Shown: positions 26,560-37,158, numbered from the stretch's first letter. The stretch: 64,000 nt of DNA from Polyangiaceae bacterium (GCA_016712345.1 JADJRH010000002.1:496001-560000), one strand, 5' to 3'. Notes: generated by a model not told the origin, from the sequence alone. Made by a program: numbers and translations.

Positions 26560-28563
26560 ATGAGACGCCTTTTTGTCGATCCGCTGAAAACTTCGTCGCG
26601 CCTTCGTTGGGCAGCGCTTGGTGCGTTGCTTCTTGTGCCCGCGTTTGCCGCGGCTCAGCCGGCGCCTTCTGCAAAACCCGCTGCGGGTCCGGCTAAACCG
26701 GCCACTTCCGCGTCGGCGATACCGGCCGCATCGGGCGCTCCGGCCGCACCAACGGCTTCGCAGGCTCCCACGGCGGCGGCCACCGCAGCGCCTGTGAGTA
26801 CACCTGCTGCGAGCACCGCGGCTCCCGCGTCCACGCCGGCGCCGGCGGCTTCGCCTGCACCCACGACGTCGGGCTCCGCGTCTTCTACCGATCCCGATCG
26901 CGTGCCCACCGCCGCTGAAAAGCAGGAAGCGCGATCGCACTTTGAAAAAGGCCTCACGCTGATGGGCGAAGAGGCGTGGGCGGCCGCGCTCGCCGAGTTT
27001 TTGTTGTCGCTCGATCTGTACGCAACGCGCAACGCGCTCATCAACGCCGGTGCCTGTTACCAAAAGCTCCAGCGCTTTGACGACGCGCTCGACGCTTACG
27101 AACGGCTGATGCGCACGTATCCCAATTTGCCGGCCGACGACAAAGCGCTCGCGCAAAAGGCAATTACAGAATTGCGGGCGCGCGTAGGTACATTTGACGT
27201 GGTGGGTGGCGAGCCCGGCGCCACGATTGTTGTGAGCGGTCAAACGCGCGGTGAGTTGCCACTTGTGGCGCCGCTTCGCGCGGGTGCCGGCTCGCATGTC
27301 ATTCGCGTATTCAAAGAAGGGTTTGAACCTTTCGAAACGCGGGTGGATCTCGCGGGCGGTCAAACGGCGCGGATCGATGTGAAGCTTGTTCCGCTTGCCG
27401 CGTCCGGCAGGCTGAAAGTTTCAGAGGTGGGCGGGCGCGCTGTTGAAGTGGTTGTCGACAACATCGCCATGGGCAATGCGCCGTGGGACGGCCTCGTTTC
27501 GGTTGGCAGCCACGTGGTGCTGCTGCGCGAGCCGGGCGGGCGCGGTCGCATTGGTACACAACCGGTTTCGGCTGCGGTGAAAACAGGCGAGGTGACAACG
27601 CTTTCGTTGCGCGCTGAAGATCTCGACTCCGCACTGCGCATTGAACCGCGCCCGCCCGGCGCCCGCGTATTCATCAACGGCGTTGATGTCGGCGGCGGTC
27701 AATGGGTCGGGAGGCTCCGATCGGGCAAACACAAGGTTGAAGCGTACGAAGAAGGCTTTGAACGCGAGACGCGTGAAGTGACGCTTGTGTCGGGCGGTCG
27801 TGAACTTGTGAACTTTGATCTCAAGCGCGACGACGACGCTCCGCGGTGGAAAAAGCCTTCAAAGTGGGTTGTCGAAGGCTCCTTGGGTTTGGCGCTGGGC
27901 GCGGGCTTCGGCGGCGACGTCGGTGCGAGTTGCGATGCCGGTTGTCAGAGCGGCGTGGCGATTGGTCCAAGTCTCATGGTGCACGGCGCCTACGAGCTTG
28001 GGTCGGGCTTTGGATTGGGTGTGAGTGTTGGGTACGTGCTGGCATTTCACGAGTTGCGCCAGCGCAAAGCGGGTCTTTTGTTGCAGCCTGAAACAAACGA
28101 CAGCATTCCGGTAGAAGGTGTTGCCGACGAGTCGCTGCGTTTTCAATCGGCGCTTTTGGGGCTGCATCTGTCGTATCGCATCGGTGAAACGTTCCCGTTT
28201 GTTCTTCGCGCTTCGGGCGGCATTGCGCCTGGACAAATTCGTTCTGATCGGCGCGGGCTCTTTCCGACGCTCGACGGCACATCCAACGTGACGCTTGATC
28301 CTGCGGCTGCGTCGGTGAACACCATGATGGCGTTCGTTGCGCCCGAAGCGCGGGTTGGTTGGCGATTCAGTGAGCACCTGGAGGCGACGTTTGGTCTTCG
28401 AGCGCTCATCCTGATCGCGCCTGAAGCACCTCAATGGAACGAGCCTCAGTTTCTCAACGCAGGGGCCAATTACGGGCAGGGGCGTTACACGGACGAGAGC
28501 TTGATGGGTCAGGTGTCGGTGATGGTGATGCCGATGCTCGGCCTTCGGTACGACGTTCAATAA
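26560..28563 (+). CDS. PEGA/TPR-domain secreted protein with C-terminal barrel-like region
   Basis: This protein of about 667 residues is read from ATG 26560, which starts a signal peptide ending AFAAAQ. A Pro/Ala/Ser-rich linker of about 90 residues leads to a TPR-like pair (ARSHFEKGLTLMGEEAWAAAL, then YQKLQRFDDALDAYERLMR). Two or three PEGA-type beta domains follow (GGEPGATIVVSGQTRGELPLV; PPGARVFINGVDVGG). The last 220 residues alternate Gly-rich strands (GLALGAGFGGDVG, LGLHLSYRIGE) and end in YDVQ, like an outer-membrane barrel. This layout is common in Myxococcota; the function is unknown. Confidence 0.78.
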   Translation: MRRLFVDPLKTSSRLRWAALGALLLVPAFAAAQPAPSAKPAAGPAKPATSASAIPAASGAPAAPTASQAPTAAATAAPVSTPAASTAAPASTPAPAASPAPTTSGSASSTDPDRVPTAAEKQEARSHFEKGLTLMGEEAWAAALAEFLLSLDLYATRNALINAGACYQKLQRFDDALDAYERLMRTYPNLPADDKALAQKAITELRARVGTFDVVGGEPGATIVVSGQTRGELPLVAPLRAGAGSHVIRVFKEGFEPFETRVDLAGGQTARIDVKLVPLAASGRLKVSEVGGRAVEVVVDNIAMGNAPWDGLVSVGSHVVLLREPGGRGRIGTQPVSAAVKTGEVTTLSLRAEDLDSALRIEPRPPGARVFINGVDVGGGQWVGRLRSGKHKVEAYEEGFERETREVTLVSGGRELVNFDLKRDDDAPRWKKPSKWVVEGSLGLALGAGFGGDVGASCDAGCQSGVAIGPSLMVHGAYELGSGFGLGVSVGYVLAFHELRQRKAGLLLQPETNDSIPVEGVADESLRFQSALLGLHLSYRIGETFPFVLRASGGIAPGQIRSDRRGLFPTLDGTSNVTLDPAAASVNTMMAFVAPEARVGWRFSEHLEATFGLRALILIAPEAPQWNEPQFLNAGANYGQGRYTDESLMGQVSVMVMPMLGLRYDVQ

Positions 28564-28754
28564 AGATCCGTGCGTACACATGCGCGTACACAAAGATGCC
28601 AAGGCATCGCTCTGTACGCATGCTGTGTACGCGCGGATGTGTACGCATGCTGTGTACGCGTGACGCGTTTCTAAAAAATTCCAGCCGGCGGCGGGCGGGA
28701 AGGCCGCGCGAAGCGCGGGCAGGTGAAAATGCGATTTGAAACGTCTGGTGGCGA
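28564..28754. repeat. cluster of TGTACGC/GTACAC sites between convergent genes
   Basis: Bases 28571-28663 hold at least six sites with a GTAC core. Two are gcgtacac and four are tgtacgc. They include a 21-bp direct repeat (28613-28633 and 28640-28660, starting TGTACGCATGC) and a GATGCC-AA-GGCATC hairpin. No gene is present. The region separates the ends of two convergent genes. Confidence 0.65.
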
Positions 28755-31700
28755 TTAACGCCGACGGCGGCGGGCGATTGTGAGCCCGAGGGCTGCGAGC
28801 AAAGCGAAAAGGGCTGCGTTGCTCTTGGGTGTATCGCTTGAGGAAAGTGTACACGAGGGGAGTTTGGGAGCGGCCGGCGGAGCTTCACAGAGGTTGTCGG
28901 GATTGCAGCTGACTTCGTTGCCATTGCCACCTTCGGGCTCGACACATTCAAGATCGCTGGCGCATGTGGCTCGGCAAGCCAGTTCATTGGTGGGGCAAAG
29001 GTACGGCCGGCAGTCGATGTCGTCGGCGCCCGGCATGCGCAATGTGTACCCACCGTCGCAGCGGCCGGTGTCAGGCAGAGGTGCGCACGCGCCTTCGTCG
29101 CAGAAAAAGTCGAGAAGACAATCGGCGTCGGTGGCGCATGTGGTGGCGCATTGTTGCAAGCCGTTGTCGTTGGGCGCGCCGCAGAGATGGCCCAAGCAGT
29201 CTTTTACGTAGGCCGTTGTGCCGTCGTCTTGAACGTCGCTTTCCGCGCAGGCGCCTTCAGCGTTGCAAGCGAACCGGCTTTGGGTAGCGGGCCCTTCAAC
29301 GCAGGCGCCGTTGTCTTCACAGGTGCAGGTTTTTTGAGCGCCGCAAAGAACTGTTTGGTCGGGGTATTGGCAATCTACAACCGATTGCGAAACCTGAGCG
29401 TCGCAGAAACCGGCGCACGTTGACTTGTCTTTGGGGCCCTTTTTGCACTGGCGGTCGCCTTCGGGCTCGCTGAGGCCGTTGATGCCAGAGTGTACACATG
29501 TTCCGGCGAACCCTGCAGCGTTGCACGCTTCGCAAACTTGGTCGCAGACTGTGTTGCAGCAAACGCCGTCGATGCAGAAGCCGTCGACCGACAGATCGTT
29601 GGGGTTTTTGCATTGTTTGCCGCTGTCGCACACCTCACCGAGGTCGCGCTTGGGGGCGCATTTGCCCTCGGCCATACCGACGGGAATTTCACACCACGCG
29701 TCGCTCAAACACTTGGTGGTGATGTCGTTGCACGTCTCAATGCACTTGATGCCGGCCTGGTCGCACGTGTTGCCGTTGCAGCTTTCTGCAAAGTAGATGC
29801 TCTTGTTTCCGGCGCCGTCGCACGTGTAAAAACTCACCACGTTTGCTGCGCACTGCGTGCCGAGGTCGGGTCCGTCGGTGAGTTGTTTGCCTACGGCAAC
29901 GCCCGCTTTTGAAGGCCCGCAGGTGCCGGTGTCGGCGCCGCTTTGTTTGAGCGTTGCTTCGCACGAGTCGCACTCGTTTTCGCAGCCGACGTTGCAGCAG
30001 ACACCGTCGGAACATTGGCCGGAGGCGCACTCAATATCGGCGGCGCACGCTTCACCCAGTGGGCGCAAAATGAGTTCTGCCGATGCGAGCGCAGACCCGT
30101 TTGACCCTTGAGCCGCAACACCGCCCGCGGCAAGAGCACCTTCGGCCGGGAGAGCCTCGCCGTTGACGAGCGAGCCGGCGGGATTGACCGACGTGAGCGT
30201 GTGAAACAGGCGCGCCGTTGTCATATCGGGGCCTGCGCTCATCTTGTTCATTACCGGGTCAAACAGCTCGGTTTCAACGCGCGGCGTATGCGATGTGCCT
30301 GCGACGGGATCGCCGCCGAAGCCGCCGGAGATCACGACATCGCCGGTTTCGATGCGGGCGGCAGCGTGATAGGCGCGTTCGCGCGACATGGACGGGCCCT
30401 GCGCGACCAAGCCGATGCCGGCGTTGGGTGTGTACACTTCAGTGGTTTCGTGAATTTTGGCGCCGGCAGGGTCGTTGGGTTTGGAGATGCCGCCGGCAAG
30501 AAGAACGCGGCCGTCTGTAAGCACGGTTGCTGTGTGGTAAGCGCGCGAAAAAATCATTGCGGGGCCGTTGCCGACCGTGTTGGAGCCTCCGTCGAAAATC
30601 TCGGTGCTCTTGAGCGAGTTTGCGTCAATTGCCGCGAAGCCGCCGACCACCAAAACGCGGTTGGCGTCGATGGCAGTGGCCGTGTGGCCTGCACGCGCAA
30701 GAGCGAGGAGCGGGCCGTTGTTGTCGAGTTGGGGGAGGGCAGGGTCGAAGATCGCGGTGACTTTGATGGGCTGACTCAACGTGTCTTGGCCGCCGATGAA
30801 CACCACCTTGCCGTTGCCGAGCCGCGTGGCGGTGAAGTTGGCGCGCGGTGGAACGAGCGTCCCGCCCACCGCGCTCCAGGCGCCGGTGGTTGGGTCGTAC
30901 CGTTCGAGGGTGTTGTGTTCACCCGACGTATCGTCGCCCGTTGCCGACGAAGAAACGGCTGCGGCGCCGCCGGCCACAAGGACGCTTCCGTCTTGAAGTT
31001 GAACGGCCGCATGGGCACCGCGCGCGTTAAAGAGCGCGCCTGTGGCCGCGAACGTGCGCGACTTGGGTTGGTACAACTCGGCGAGGGGAACGGCGGCGCC
31101 GCCGTCAAACCCACCGGCCATTAAGATTGGATCGGACGTATCGGACGAAAGCGATGTGGCGGTGTGCCAGCGGCGGCCTTTGGCGAGGCTTTCGGTGGTG
31201 AGTTCCCACGCGGGGTCAAGGGCGGCGGGGTACACAACGTCGGCGCCGTTCCAGGCTACATCCAAGCGGCAAACGTCGCGTCCCGGCGCTGTGACAGGCC
31301 GACCCCACGGAGGCGCGCCCGATGTTTCGGCATTGCAGTCGCGGAGATCAAAATGGGCTTGGTGGCGCGTGCCTTTTGAGTCGACCAGGTAGGGAGCGGG
31401 GGCGCGAAGGCGCGGCGTTCCCGACGCATCGAGCAGTTCGAGCACACCGGAGACGAGGCGAAGGCCTGCGACGTTTTCAAGCGCGAGCGAATATGAAACG
31501 GCTTTGGTTGCGGGCGTTTGCGTGAAGACAACCCAGTCTTCAACGCCGGCCTCTGTGGGCACCATCACGAGATCCGAACCGCTTGGCCCGGCGCCCGGGT
31601 GCACTGTGACGCCGTTGATTTCTTCGGCTTTTGCAGTGTGTACACCCAAAACGCTCGCCGTGAGGCCCACGTTGGAGACGCGCTCACGAATGTGTACACT

Positions 31701-31970
31701 CGGGGAGCCCGCGCCAATTCGGACGTGTAAACGCTGGTCGGGCTTCGCCGCGGAAATCGGATGTTTTCGCAGAGCGGCAAGCCGTTCAAGCGCTTGTGGG
31801 GCGCGGTCGGTAGACTCGGATTGAGCCTCGACTTGGTCCGCCGATTCGTCCGTTTTGTTGTCGACCTCGGGAGCGTTTGGAGCGCACCCCATGGCCAAGA
31901 AGACGGCACAAAAACTTAGGAGAGCGCTTCGCCCACCGCCCGCTGACAGCGTTCGCACAACAAGAGTCAT
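28755..31970 (-). CDS. kelch-repeat, Cys-rich surface lipoprotein with C-terminal sorting-like tag
   Basis: This protein of about 1071 residues starts at ATG 31970 (lipobox AMGCAPN); the frame extends to 32018. Residues about 260-620 are kelch/galactose-oxidase-like blades with repeated LxDGRVLLAGG and TxEIFDPxxxxxxxGPxM units, forming a beta-propeller. Next comes a Cys-rich region of about 400 residues with EB/Dickkopf-like modules (CxSGxCSDGVCCNxxC). The end, SNAALFALLAALGLTIARRRRR, is a hydrophobic helix plus Arg run like a MYXO-CTERM tag, though the usual Gly-Cys before the helix is only loosely matched. Likely displayed on the cell surface. Confidence 0.8.
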   Translation of the reverse strand: MTLVVRTLSAGGGRSALLSFCAVFLAMGCAPNAPEVDNKTDESADQVEAQSESTDRAPQALERLAALRKHPISAAKPDQRLHVRIGAGSPSVHIRERVSNVGLTASVLGVHTAKAEEINGVTVHPGAGPSGSDLVMVPTEAGVEDWVVFTQTPATKAVSYSLALENVAGLRLVSGVLELLDASGTPRLRAPAPYLVDSKGTRHQAHFDLRDCNAETSGAPPWGRPVTAPGRDVCRLDVAWNGADVVYPAALDPAWELTTESLAKGRRWHTATSLSSDTSDPILMAGGFDGGAAVPLAELYQPKSRTFAATGALFNARGAHAAVQLQDGSVLVAGGAAAVSSSATGDDTSGEHNTLERYDPTTGAWSAVGGTLVPPRANFTATRLGNGKVVFIGGQDTLSQPIKVTAIFDPALPQLDNNGPLLALARAGHTATAIDANRVLVVGGFAAIDANSLKSTEIFDGGSNTVGNGPAMIFSRAYHTATVLTDGRVLLAGGISKPNDPAGAKIHETTEVYTPNAGIGLVAQGPSMSRERAYHAAARIETGDVVISGGFGGDPVAGTSHTPRVETELFDPVMNKMSAGPDMTTARLFHTLTSVNPAGSLVNGEALPAEGALAAGGVAAQGSNGSALASAELILRPLGEACAADIECASGQCSDGVCCNVGCENECDSCEATLKQSGADTGTCGPSKAGVAVGKQLTDGPDLGTQCAANVVSFYTCDGAGNKSIYFAESCNGNTCDQAGIKCIETCNDITTKCLSDAWCEIPVGMAEGKCAPKRDLGEVCDSGKQCKNPNDLSVDGFCIDGVCCNTVCDQVCEACNAAGFAGTCVHSGINGLSEPEGDRQCKKGPKDKSTCAGFCDAQVSQSVVDCQYPDQTVLCGAQKTCTCEDNGACVEGPATQSRFACNAEGACAESDVQDDGTTAYVKDCLGHLCGAPNDNGLQQCATTCATDADCLLDFFCDEGACAPLPDTGRCDGGYTLRMPGADDIDCRPYLCPTNELACRATCASDLECVEPEGGNGNEVSCNPDNLCEAPPAAPKLPSCTLSSSDTPKSNAALFALLAALGLTIARRRRR

Positions 31971-32101
31971 GATGAAGTTCCGGTGCGAGGCTATCAGAAA
32001 AACGTCGGCGCCCCGCACGATTCAAAGGTTATTTGCGTGCCGGCGAGCTTGCGGCGCCGGTTGGATCGGCGTAGCAGTTGATTGGGAGAGGACCGGCTTT
32101 C

Positions 32102-32785
32102 ATGAGGTTACTTGCACTTGCTTTTGCGGCGGCTTTTGCGCTTGTCGCGTGTGACGACGGTTCAACGGGTACGGGTGGATCGGGCGGGGGAACAACATCG
32201 ACGGGCAGCGCGGGTGACGGAGGGACCGGGGCCGCAACGGCGAGCACGGGCGGTGGTGGAACCGGCGGTGATACCGGGGGCAGCACCACGAGTTCGTCGT
32301 CAACAAGCTCAGGCACCGGCGGCATGGCGCCCGTTGGCTCCTGTGGGCGCAAATGTGAAGCGGACGCCGATTGTTGTCCGGCCGGGACGCCGGGGTGCCC
32401 CGGGCCTTACCCCGCCAACTACGCGTGCGTTGAAGTCGGAGGCGAAAAGATCTGTCAGTTTCCCAAGTGCGCTTCCAACGCGGATTGTGAAAGCACAGGG
32501 CTCGCGGGCTACCAATGTTTAACCCTCGCGGGCGGTTCGGTGGCCTGTCTTGAGCCGTGTGCCGTAGACGGAGATTGCTCCTCGCCCACCAAGTGCATCG
32601 GAACTTCTGAAAATGGCACAAAGTTTTGCACGATCGAGATGACGCCTTTTATGTGTACGCCCGGCGATGGTCAGTGTGCTGGATACGGAGAGTGCGCAGT
32701 TGGCGGCGACAAATGTGTTTGCCAAAACGACGATGACTGCGCGGACGGCAATTATCTCAAAGATTGCGTAGGGGTCGGAAAGTGA
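32102..32785 (+). CDS. Cys-rich lipoprotein with Gly/Thr/Ser linker
   Basis: This protein of about 227 residues starts at ATG 32102 (signal FALVACDDG). A linker of about 60 residues is made of G, T and S. The mature domain has about 16 Cys in Dickkopf-like patterns (CGRKCEADADCCPAG, CASNADCESTG, CAVDGDCSSP, CQNDDDCADG). It ends with TGATG overlapping a possible start of the following TSP3 gene, so they are probably co-transcribed. No enzyme domain is visible. Confidence 0.75.
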   Translation: MRLLALAFAAAFALVACDDGSTGTGGSGGGTTSTGSAGDGGTGAATASTGGGGTGGDTGGSTTSSSSTSSGTGGMAPVGSCGRKCEADADCCPAGTPGCPGPYPANYACVEVGGEKICQFPKCASNADCESTGLAGYQCLTLAGGSVACLEPCAVDGDCSSPTKCIGTSENGTKFCTIEMTPFMCTPGDGQCAGYGECAVGGDKCVCQNDDDCADGNYLKDCVGVGK

Positions 32786-32823
32786 TGCGTCAGGTCAGCT
32801 TAAAAAAACCCGCGGAGCGAGCC

Positions 32824-35800
32824 ATGAAAAAGTGGGCCACCTTTCTTCGTCTCATTCCTTTTTTGGTGGGCCTGGCGGCCTTCGTTATCACCTCGGGATG
32901 GTCAACGTCCGCGTTTGCCCAGTCCTGTTGTACGGGCGCACCGCCCCCCAATGACCTCGACTGCGACGGGGTAAACGACGGACCGGACAACTGCGACGCC
33001 ATTTGCAACACCAACCAAAACAACAACGACGGCGATGCCGACGGCGACGCGTGCGACACAGACGATGACAACGACGGCGTCCTCGACACTGCCGACAACT
33101 GTGACTTCAACGCCAATCCGCTTCAGGAAAACAACGACGGTGATCCCGACGGCGACGCCTGCGACGACGACGACGACAACGACGGGGTAGACGACGTTGC
33201 GGACAACTGCCAGTTCGTTTCAAACTCGGGTCAAGACAACAACGACGCCGCGCAAGAACCCGCCAACGCCAAAGTCGGCGACGCGTGCGATCCCGACGAC
33301 GACAATGACGGTGTTCTCGACGTTTCGGATAACTGCCAGTTTGTTTCAAACGCCGCGCAAACCAACACCGACTTTCTGTTGATGGGCGGTGATGCCCTCG
33401 GCGACGCGTGCGATCTCGACGACGACGCCGACGGCGTGAACGACACCACCGACAACTGCCCCCTCACTCCCAACGTTGATCAGGCCAATAACGACGCAGC
33501 CCAAGAGCCCGCAAACGCCAAAATCGGCGACGAATGCGATCCCGATGACGACAACGACACTGTCCCGGACACCACGGATAACTGCCAGTTTGTCGCAAAC
33601 ACCGATCAAGCCAACAACGACTCTTCACTGGAGCCGGCCAACGCCAAAGTGGGCGATGCATGCGATCCCGACGACGACGATGACGGCGTTCTCGATACAA
33701 CAGATAACTGCCAATTCGTCCCCAACGTCGATCAGGCCAACAACGACGGTGCGCAGGAGCCGGCCAACGCCAAAGTGGGCGACGCGTGCGATGCCGACGA
33801 CGACAACGACGGTACTCCCGACTCGGGCGACAACTGCCCCCTCATCGCAAATGCCGGCCAAACCAACACCGACCTGAGCTTGCCTGGCGGCGACGCGCTC
33901 GGCGATGCCTGCGATCCCGATGACGACGCCGACGGTGCGCTCGACGCGAGCGACAACTGCCCCACCGTTCCCAACGTTGACCAAACCAACACCGACTTGA
34001 TGTTGCCCGGAGGCGACGGCCTCGGCGACGCGTGCGATACCGATGACGACGGCGACGGCGATCTCGACATCGCCGACAACTGCCCGCTCATCCAAAACGC
34101 CAACCAGCTCAACACGGACCTCAACTTGCCCGGTGGTGATGCGTTCGGCGATGCGTGCGATCCCGATGATGACGGCGACGGCGCTCTCGACGGCGCCGAC
34201 AACTGCCCGCTCAACCCCAACGCGGATCAGCTCAACACCGATTCAGGTCTGCCCGGCGGTGATGCGCTCGGCAACGCCTGCGATCCCGACGACGACGCCG
34301 ACACGATCCTCGACGGCGCCGACAACTGCCCGCTCATCCAAAACCTCAATCAACTCAACACCGATCTCAACTTGCCGGGCGGCGATGCTCTGGGCGACGC
34401 GTGCGATCCCGACGACGACGGCGACGGCGCGCTCGACGGCGTTGATAACTGCCCGCTGACGCCAAACGCGAGCCAAGCCAACACCGATCTCAATTTGCCC
34501 GGTGGTGATGGTCTCGGCGACGCGTGTGACAACGATGATGACGCCGACACGATCAACGACAACGTCGACAATTGCCCGCTCAACCCCAACACCAACCAAA
34601 TCAACACCGATCTCAACTTCCCCGGCGGCGACCCGCTGGGAGACGTTTGCGATCCCGACGACGATGCCGACGGCGCGCTCGACGCAACCGATAACTGCCC
34701 GCTCATCTCCAACGCGAGCCAAACAAACACCGATCTCAATCTGCCCGGCGGCGACGCTCAGGGCGACGCGTGCGACTCGGATGACGACGCCGACACGGTG
34801 ACCGACGTCACGGACAACTGCCCGCTCATCCCCAACACCGATCAAACCAACACCGACATGAATCTCGCGGGCGGCGACGCTCAGGGCGACGCCTGCGACG
34901 CCGACGATGACGCGGACGGCGTTCTCGATGCGGTCGACAACTGCCCGGTGACTCCCAACTCGGACCAAACAAACACCGATCTCAATCTTCCGGGCGGCGA
35001 TGCTCAAGGCAACGCCTGCGATAACGACGACGATGCCGACACGGTGAACGACGGGATGGACAACTGCCCGCTCATTCCCAACACAAATCAAATCAACACC
35101 GACCTCAACTTTCCCGGCGGCGACACCCAAGGCGACGCCTGTGACACCGACGACGACGCGGACGGCGTGCTCGACGGTCCCGATAACTGCGACCTCGTTC
35201 CCAACGGGCAAAACGAGCCGCTCCCCGACGGAAAACAAACCGACACCGACACCGACACCATCGGCGATGCGTGCGATCCCGACGATGACAACGACGGCGT
35301 CGATGATGGCCCCGACAACTGCGAAAAGACCAAAAACGGAGCGAACGAGCCCCTGCCCGACGGCCAGCAAACCGACATCGACAACGACGGCGAAGGTGAC
35401 GCCTGCGACGGCGACGACGATGACGACGGCGTAAACGACGGCCCCGATAACTGCGAAAAGACGAAAAACGGCGCGATGGAGCCTCTGCCCGACGGCCAGC
35501 AGACAGACATCGACAACGACGGGCAGGGCGACGCGTGCGACGCCGACGACGATGCCGACGGCGTTCTCGACGGGCCGGACAACTGCGAAAAGACCAAAAA
35601 CGGAGCGAACGAACCTTTGCCCGATGGTCAGCAAACCGACATCGACAACGACGGCGAAGGCGACGCCTGCGACACCGACGACGACGACGATCAGGTGCTC
35701 GATGTCGACGACAACTGCTCCAAAACCAAAAACGGCCCCAACGAGCCTTTGCCTGACGGAAACCAAACGAACACCGACCAAAACGCTCCCGGCGGCGACA

Positions 35801-37089
35801 ACAAGGGCGACGCCTGCGACGACGATGACGACGCCGACGGCGTTCTCGATGCCAACGTTCCGCCCGGTGATCCGGTCGACAACTGCCCCAAGATCGTCAA
35901 CACCGATCAAACCAACACCGACAGCCAGCCCAACCATCCCGTTGCCGGGGATGCGCTCGGCGACGCTTGCGACGACGACGACGACAACGACACGCTCACC
36001 GACAATCAAGAAGGTGCGTACGGCACCAGCTCCATCGACGTTGACTCCGACGGCGACTGCATCTTCGACGCGCTCGAAGTGAACGGCACCATGCCGGTCA
36101 ACGCCGACACCGACGGTGACGGCAAAGTCAACGCACTCGACGACGACAGCGACGGCGACGGCCTTCTCGACTCCCTTGAAGCGGGCAACTGCTCCAACCC
36201 CGTCAACTCCGACGGCGCCAACGACGGTCCCAACTACCTCGACAAAGACTCCGACGACGACGGCATGGCCGGCGGTTCCGATACCGACATGGACGGCATT
36301 GTCGACGACAGCGAAGACGGCTGCCCCACGTTCATGGGACCGGCGTGTGATCCCAACGACGTCGACGGCGACGGGCACCTCAACGACCAAGACAACTGCC
36401 CGTTCAACCCCAACCCCATGCAAGAAAACGCCGATCTCGATGCCTACGGCGACGCCTGTGACAACTGTATCGATACCCCCAACGAGCAGATGAACAACGA
36501 CGGCGACGACTTCGGCAACGAGTGCGACAACTGCGATGACGACGCCAACGATGACCAGGTCAATTCCGACGGCGATTCATTCGGCGACGCGTGCGACAAC
36601 TGCTCCACGAGCGACAACGAAGACCAAGCCAACGCCGACATGGACGCATACGGCGACGCCTGCGACATCTGCCCGCTGGGCGACGACGATGTGAACAGCG
36701 ACGCCGACTCGCGGCCCGACGCGTGCGACAACTGCCCGACCGTCGATAACGAAGACCAAGTCGACGAGAACATGAACGACATCGGCGACGCCTGCGAAGG
36801 TGGAACCGGCGGCACCGGCGGCGGCGGCACCGGCGGCGTGGGTGGAACCGGCGGCACCGGCGGCGTCGGCGGCGTCGGCGGCACCGGCGGCACAGGCGGC
36901 GTCGGCGGAGTCGGTGGCACCGGCGGCGGCGACGGTGGCACCGGCGGCGGCCCCAAGCTCGGCGGCGGTTGCTCGTGTGATCTCGCGGCGCAAAGCCCCG
37001 TGATCGACCCGAACGCCCTCGTCCTACTCCTCGGCATTGCCTTGCTCATTCGCCGTCGCGCGGCGAACCAAGGCAAGCGAGTCGCGTAG
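32824..37089 (+). CDS. giant thrombospondin type 3 repeat surface protein with MYXO-CTERM-like tag
   Basis: This 1421-residue protein starts at ATG 32824 (GGAG six bases upstream); ATG 32785 overlapping the previous stop is possible. After the signal (STSAFAQ) nearly the whole protein is a calcium-binding TSP3 array of about 30 Asp-rich repeats. The common unit is DNCPLxPNxxQTNTD with GDACDPDDDxDG, about 37 residues (111 bases) apart. A Gly/Thr/Val linker (about 1340-1390) and a Cys-containing tag (GGGCSCDL, then ALVLLLGIALLIRRR) end it. The tag matches the MYXO-CTERM layout of Gly-Cys, hydrophobic helix and Arg cluster. It should be a long, stiff surface rod. Confidence 0.9.
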   Translation: MKKWATFLRLIPFLVGLAAFVITSGWSTSAFAQSCCTGAPPPNDLDCDGVNDGPDNCDAICNTNQNNNDGDADGDACDTDDDNDGVLDTADNCDFNANPLQENNDGDPDGDACDDDDDNDGVDDVADNCQFVSNSGQDNNDAAQEPANAKVGDACDPDDDNDGVLDVSDNCQFVSNAAQTNTDFLLMGGDALGDACDLDDDADGVNDTTDNCPLTPNVDQANNDAAQEPANAKIGDECDPDDDNDTVPDTTDNCQFVANTDQANNDSSLEPANAKVGDACDPDDDDDGVLDTTDNCQFVPNVDQANNDGAQEPANAKVGDACDADDDNDGTPDSGDNCPLIANAGQTNTDLSLPGGDALGDACDPDDDADGALDASDNCPTVPNVDQTNTDLMLPGGDGLGDACDTDDDGDGDLDIADNCPLIQNANQLNTDLNLPGGDAFGDACDPDDDGDGALDGADNCPLNPNADQLNTDSGLPGGDALGNACDPDDDADTILDGADNCPLIQNLNQLNTDLNLPGGDALGDACDPDDDGDGALDGVDNCPLTPNASQANTDLNLPGGDGLGDACDNDDDADTINDNVDNCPLNPNTNQINTDLNFPGGDPLGDVCDPDDDADGALDATDNCPLISNASQTNTDLNLPGGDAQGDACDSDDDADTVTDVTDNCPLIPNTDQTNTDMNLAGGDAQGDACDADDDADGVLDAVDNCPVTPNSDQTNTDLNLPGGDAQGNACDNDDDADTVNDGMDNCPLIPNTNQINTDLNFPGGDTQGDACDTDDDADGVLDGPDNCDLVPNGQNEPLPDGKQTDTDTDTIGDACDPDDDNDGVDDGPDNCEKTKNGANEPLPDGQQTDIDNDGEGDACDGDDDDDGVNDGPDNCEKTKNGAMEPLPDGQQTDIDNDGQGDACDADDDADGVLDGPDNCEKTKNGANEPLPDGQQTDIDNDGEGDACDTDDDDDQVLDVDDNCSKTKNGPNEPLPDGNQTNTDQNAPGGDNKGDACDDDDDADGVLDANVPPGDPVDNCPKIVNTDQTNTDSQPNHPVAGDALGDACDDDDDNDTLTDNQEGAYGTSSIDVDSDGDCIFDALEVNGTMPVNADTDGDGKVNALDDDSDGDGLLDSLEAGNCSNPVNSDGANDGPNYLDKDSDDDGMAGGSDTDMDGIVDDSEDGCPTFMGPACDPNDVDGDGHLNDQDNCPFNPNPMQENADLDAYGDACDNCIDTPNEQMNNDGDDFGNECDNCDDDANDDQVNSDGDSFGDACDNCSTSDNEDQANADMDAYGDACDICPLGDDDVNSDADSRPDACDNCPTVDNEDQVDENMNDIGDACEGGTGGTGGGGTGGVGGTGGTGGVGGVGGTGGTGGVGGVGGTGGGDGGTGGGPKLGGGCSCDLAAQSPVIDPNALVLLLGIALLIRRRAANQGKRVA

Positions 37090-37158
37090 CTTAAAGTCCC
37101 ACCGTCTTTTGCCAGTCCGCTTGTCCCTTTTGGTTCCGACAAGGTAAAGGCGTCCACA

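Noticed and set aside
34243..36423. 726-residue open frame antisense to the TSP3 gene
   Set aside because: It is Val/Gly/Ala-rich because it is the complement of Asp-rich GAC/GAT repeats; it has no domain or ribosome-binding site.
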